Shown here: positions 60,898 through 64,000 of the stretch, piece after piece
Numbering within the stretch: position 1 is the first letter of the stretch
Layout: each line of letters begins with the position of its first letter
Assembly: GCF_019343195.1 (NCBI RefSeq)
Contig: NZ_RPHB01000006.1
Span: forward strand, 62,001-126,000
Reading direction: 5' to 3'
DNA length: 64,000 nt
From: Arthrospiribacter ruber
GTDB lineage: Bacteria > Bacteroidota > Bacteroidia > Cytophagales > Cyclobacteriaceae
Translations under genes and position numbers: made by a program
The notes under the pieces: generated by a model
Databases searched by the model: none
Seen by the model: the letters and a program-made list of their open reading frames with translations, nothing else
What the model was told of the DNA's origin: nothing

Positions 60898-62352
60898 TTA
60901 AAATGCAAAAGGATCGAATCTCCAGAATTCCACCGAACCACCGACTTGGCTTTCCGGGCTCCTTAAAAAGTAGATTACCTCATCTACCACATAAGCTCCC
61001 GCAATTCTCGCAAGGTTAGGTCCAGTAAAATCGTTTTTCCTTAACCAATTAAGTGTGTTCATATCTAATTCCCACATTTGACTGGACCTATTACCTAACC
61101 CCAGGAACACTTTGTTTCCCATATTTACTGCAAACCCATTTCCATTATTACCCAACTCACCAGGATATCTTCCAACAATAGTCCAAGAGTAGTCTTCTGG
61201 GCTGAACATGATCAAGTCTCTTGTTTCAGGATTGACAAAGTACTGCCTGTTTTGGTAAGAAAATGAGAAATTATTATTTAAAATCCTATATGGAACAGTT
61301 CCAACTATTGACCAATCCCCACTAGAAGGGTCATATTCATAAACTTCATTACCTTCGTCTCCACCAGCTAAATACAATTTGCCAGAAAGCTCAAATCCCT
61401 TTCCATTGATAAAATTAAAGGGAAGGTCTGGCAAAATTTCAAAGTTTCCATTTTCTAATTTGACAAAATCCCTTACTGGCAAGAATGGGAAAAAAGAGGC
61501 CGAACCTCCTCCGAAATAAGTATTGGAGGAAAAAGCCCTCCTTAGCACTCTTGATGGGGGATCAATCTGAATCCATTCAGATTCCCCAACATTATATTTC
61601 CAAAATGTATTATTTAATGCCGAACTTTGATCCGTGCCCATCCCGGAATAGAAGGTATTACCCTCTTGAAGGCTGACACCTTCTATATAGCGGACATTGC
61701 CCGGAAATTCAAAAAGCTTGGTATAGACTCCCGTACTATATTCATAATTTCCTTGAACCTGTAGCTCTCTTTCTTGAATGATCACTTTGACAGTCACTGA
61801 GCTCTCATTCCCAATTGGAGGAACCCTCACCCTCAAGACTGATTCAAAATCTATATCAAGAACTTCCGCCTCATTGTCTCCAAAAAAAACACGGACATCC
61901 TGTGTCAAATTCACACCTGTAATGGTCACTATGGTACCTGCCGCTCCATCAGTCGGACTGAAATTGAACACATTTGGGCTTAAGGTTTCTATATTCAATA
62001 CATTTCCAAAAAGAATTCCATCTGGTAATTCTGCAAAAGCTTTGACAAAATATGGCCTTTCGATCGATAAGCCGCTTGTTTCGCCGATAAACCGCCCTGG
62101 ATTCTCCCTAGCTCCTAGAGATATTATAATAGGTTGGGAAAAACCTTCATTATCAGAAATATAAAACCCGTGGTCGGAGGCATTGATAGCTTGGGTAGTT
62201 ATAACCCTTCCTGATAACCTCATTCTTTCACCACTTACCAATAAGGCATCCTCTGTTACAATTGAAGGATTTAAATCTATCGGATCTTCACAAGAAAAAA
62301 TCAAAATTGCTAAAAACAACCAAATTAAAGTCCTGGATACTACATTAATCAT
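60898..62352 (-). CDS. Lipoprotein with IPT/TIG domain and Kelch-like propeller
   Basis: A 484-residue lipoprotein (IFSC, C21). Residues about 25-125 are a fibronectin-like domain, 128-207 are an IPT/TIG domain (PTDGAAGTIVTITGVNL), and 210-484 contain Kelch-like repeats (KLYLAGGDEGNEVYEYDPSSGDWSI; NKVFLGLGNRSSQMWELDMNTLNWL). The propeller may bind an extracellular ligand. It is the first gene of the operon, 4 nt before the TonB receptor, so the three surface proteins are made together. Confidence 0.82.
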   Translation of the reverse strand: MINVVSRTLIWLFLAILIFSCEDPIDLNPSIVTEDALLVSGERMRLSGRVITTQAINASDHGFYISDNEGFSQPIIISLGARENPGRFIGETSGLSIERPYFVKAFAELPDGILFGNVLNIETLSPNVFNFSPTDGAAGTIVTITGVNLTQDVRVFFGDNEAEVLDIDFESVLRVRVPPIGNESSVTVKVIIQERELQVQGNYEYSTGVYTKLFEFPGNVRYIEGVSLQEGNTFYSGMGTDQSSALNNTFWKYNVGESEWIQIDPPSRVLRRAFSSNTYFGGGSASFFPFLPVRDFVKLENGNFEILPDLPFNFINGKGFELSGKLYLAGGDEGNEVYEYDPSSGDWSIVGTVPYRILNNNFSFSYQNRQYFVNPETRDLIMFSPEDYSWTIVGRYPGELGNNGNGFAVNMGNKVFLGLGNRSSQMWELDMNTLNWLRKNDFTGPNLARIAGAYVVDEVIYFLRSPESQVGGSVEFWRFDPFAF

Positions 62353-62446
62353 TTAACTCTTCATTTAGAAAGTTTTTAAAATTAAGTGAATATTCAATTT
62401 TAAAAAATTTTAAGCCTTATGCTTAATAAAAAAAAATTAAATAGTT

Positions 62447-63163
62447 TTAAAAAATGATCAAGAACGGACTCAGTATTTTTTTATACCATTCAGAATATAC
62501 ACCTTGATCATCTTTTATATTCACTTCTATTTCAGAATAATCCCCCTTACTTTTAGAAAAAAACGAAATATATCTAAAAACCCTTCCTTTATTTTTATTT
62601 TTTATAATTATGCTTTTACAATTGAAAAGTTGGGATTTTTCTGCCATAGCTTTGAAAACTTTCATTTCGTATTCCGGAAGAATCAGCCATAACTCTCCTT
62701 GTTCAGACAAAAGAGAACGAACTCCATCAAGCAATTCTTCAAAAGCCAAACTATCATTATGAATTGCTAGATTTCTTTTCGAATCTGGGGATTTGAGATG
62801 ATTTGAGAAATATGGAGGGTTGCTGACGATCAGGTCAAACTTCTCTTCTCTAATAGGTGCAAAATCTTTAAAATCTGCTAACCTAAAACTGATCCTGTCT
62901 GCCCAAGGTGAGCGATTTGCATTTTCTTCTGCCTGCTTCCAAGCTTCCTGGTCAATTTCCACCCCTTCAATCTTCGCCTGCTCAAACCTTTGGGCCAGCA
63001 TCAATGAAACCACTCCGGTTCCCAATCCAATTTCCAGTATCTTTTTAAAATCGCCCCCTTCTCCTGCCAATGCACCCAGCAATACTCCGTCAGTACCAAC
63101 TTTCATGGCGCATTTATCCTGATAAATTTCAAACTGTTTGAATCTAAAAGGCTTGCTGCTCAT
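62447..63163 (-). CDS. trmN6: tRNA1(Val) (adenine(37)-N6)-methyltransferase
   Basis: A 238-residue SAM-dependent methyltransferase (YfiC/TrmN6 family). SAM motif I is ILEIGLGTGVVSLMLA near 44-59, and the amino-methylation signature is LIVSNPPYFSNHL near 109-121 (NPPY). It starts MSSKPFRFKQFEIYQDKCAMKVGTDGVLLGALA, the family's opening. It is followed closely by rnhA on the same strand (upstream, 11 nt apart). Confidence 0.92.
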   Translation of the reverse strand: MSSKPFRFKQFEIYQDKCAMKVGTDGVLLGALAGEGGDFKKILEIGLGTGVVSLMLAQRFEQAKIEGVEIDQEAWKQAEENANRSPWADRISFRLADFKDFAPIREEKFDLIVSNPPYFSNHLKSPDSKRNLAIHNDSLAFEELLDGVRSLLSEQGELWLILPEYEMKVFKAMAEKSQLFNCKSIIIKNKNKGRVFRYISFFSKSKGDYSEIEVNIKDDQGVYSEWYKKILSPFLIIF

Positions 63164-63174
63164 TTTCTAAAAAA

Positions 63175-63630
63175 TCAAATATTCCCTGATTCATATCCTA
63201 TATCTGCAGGCAAAATTGGCTGTTCGGCTGCTGCTACCGCCAATTGGTCGCAGCGCTCATTTTCTATATTGCCCGCATGGCCTTTCACCCAGACAAATTT
63301 GGGCCTGTATTTTAAATGTAAAGGAATATATTTTCTCCAAAGATCAGGGTTTTTCTTATCCTTGAAGCCCTTTTTCTGCCAGCCCCAAAGCCATCCTTTT
63401 TCTACAGCATCCACTACATATTTACTATCAGAGTAAATAGTGACAGGAATCCCTTCCACCTTGATTTCTTCCAATGCCTTGATGACTGCGAGAAGCTCCA
63501 TCCTATTGTTGGTAGTCAACCTGAACCCTTCTGAAAGCTCTTTCCGGTGCTGTCTAAATTTGAGCACTGCACCATAGCCTCCGGGACCAGGATTGCCTTT
63601 GGCTGCTCCGTCCGTATAAATTACAATCAT
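63175..63630 (-). CDS. rnhA: Ribonuclease HI
   Basis: A 151-residue nuclease that removes RNA from RNA-DNA hybrids. The four catalytic acids are D7 (YTDGAAKGNPGPGGYG), E44 (NNRMELLAV), D67 (YSDSKYVVD) and D130 near WVKGHAGNIENERCDQLA. It is complete with the standard length, and lies between trmN6 and a MarC gene, all on the minus strand. Confidence 0.96.
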   Translation of the reverse strand: MIVIYTDGAAKGNPGPGGYGAVLKFRQHRKELSEGFRLTTNNRMELLAVIKALEEIKVEGIPVTIYSDSKYVVDAVEKGWLWGWQKKGFKDKKNPDLWRKYIPLHLKYRPKFVWVKGHAGNIENERCDQLAVAAAEQPILPADIGYESGNI

Positions 63631-63639
63631 TTACATTTA

Positions 63640-64000
63640 TTAAAATAAGCCTGAATCTGAGCTCAGTGCTGTTTTGAAAATTTTAATGGCAATGGATAAA
63701 AGGATAATACCAAAAATCCTTCTTAACACATCCAAACCTGTTTTTCCCAACTTCCTTTCCAGCCAATTGGTACTTTTCAACACCACATAGACTATGCTCA
63801 AATTGATAATGATCCCGACCCCTATATTGAGTTGGGAATATTCAGACTTGAGGGTAAGAATGGTAGTCAGGGTACCCGCTCCGGCAATAAGCGGAAAAGC
63901 TATGGGCACTATGGACGCACTTGTGGTCGAGGCATCCGGATCTGGCTTGAACAGCTCAATTCCCAGTATCATTTCTGCTCCCAGAGCAAAAATGATCAGT
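63640..64000 (-). CDS. MarC family integral membrane protein (partial, cut by window end)
   Basis: The C-terminal 120 or so residues of a MarC/UPF0056 protein; the frame stays open to the window edge at 64000. Recognisable parts are AFPLIAGAGTLTTILTL, then IGVGIIINLSIVYVVL, then DVLRRIFGIILLSIAIKIF. Four of six membrane segments are visible. The family was once linked to multiple antibiotic resistance, without support; its function is unknown. Confidence 0.88.
   Translation of the reverse strand, partial: LIIFALGAEMILGIELFKPDPDASTTSASIVPIAFPLIAGAGTLTTILTLKSEYSQLNIGVGIIINLSIVYVVLKSTNWLERKLGKTGLDVLRRIFGIILLSIAIKIFKTALSSDSGLF

Noticed and set aside
62410-62426. TTAAGC/GCTTAA hairpin before the IPT/Kelch gene
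   Set aside because: The adjacent run of A is on the wrong side for a plus-strand terminator, and on the minus strand the T-run precedes the stem; the position upstream of a start fits no clear role.
1-64000. CRISPR array, rRNA, tRNA or prophage
   Set aside because: No regularly spaced direct repeats with unique spacers, no conserved rRNA or tRNA sequence, and no phage structural genes were seen.

Overview
The window comes from a member of the Bacteroidota, most likely order Cytophagales and probably near Cyclobacteriaceae; the phylum is well supported, the family is inference. The evidence is moderate GC, start codons mostly without Shine-Dalgarno sequences, repeated matches to the Bacteroidota -7 promoter element TAnnTTTG, abundant lipoproteins, a TonB receptor paired with a DUF4249 lipoprotein, an OmpA protein with thrombospondin type 3 repeats, and a DnaJ with a reduced zinc finger. 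Most of it is core chromosome. I see no rRNA, tRNA, CRISPR array, prophage or intact insertion sequence.

Layout. 0-8.5 kb: an HtrA protease, an orphan HI0074-type protein, an LVIVD-repeat lipoprotein with a secreted partner, a decayed propeller gene, an ABC exporter pair, two GNAT acetyltransferases and Ogt. 8.5-14 kb: a spacer with REP-like palindromes, a LexA-like XRE/S24 repressor divergent from dinB with twin operators before dinB, thioredoxin, a DUF1080 protein, a DUF502 membrane protein and an unknown lipoprotein. 14-21.4 kb: nqrABCDE without nqrF, ispH and cmk. 21.6-31.8 kb: adenine deaminase, acyl-CoA dehydrogenase, the glycerol regulon (glpD, glpK, glpF with divergent glpR), a phosphatase lipoprotein and a pseudouridine synthase. 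31.9-38.6 kb: a YihY protein, prfC, an orphan histidine kinase, dps, lipA, an unknown exported protein and OsmC. 38.7-46 kb: a sigma factor, TM/beta-barrel and FKBP-lipoprotein operon, sdaA, two membrane proteins, upp and ompA. 46-51 kb: an M42 peptidase, hpt, adk, obgE, grpE and dnaJ. 51-57.4 kb: an exported protein with an ABC exporter pair, a UPF0158 protein, an esterase with cdd, and saccharopine dehydrogenase. 57.4-64 kb: a three-gene envelope operon (IPT/Kelch-like lipoprotein, TonB receptor, DUF4249 lipoprotein), a tRNA methyltransferase, rnhA and a MarC gene cut by the window end.

The most unusual signals are non-coding. Three degenerate 7-bp tandem arrays begin within about 15 nt of the 3' ends of unrelated minus-strand genes. 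The glpD-glpK spacer holds helically phased GAAATA/TATTTC motifs with three copies of a 25-bp unit. A pair of matched operators sits directly on the dinB start. A leader motif near TATAAACCCAA recurs just upstream of five unlinked genes. Two very small possible genes, one with a frameshift, also lie in spacers. The best coding candidate for an undescribed system is the IPT/Kelch, TonB receptor and DUF4249 operon.
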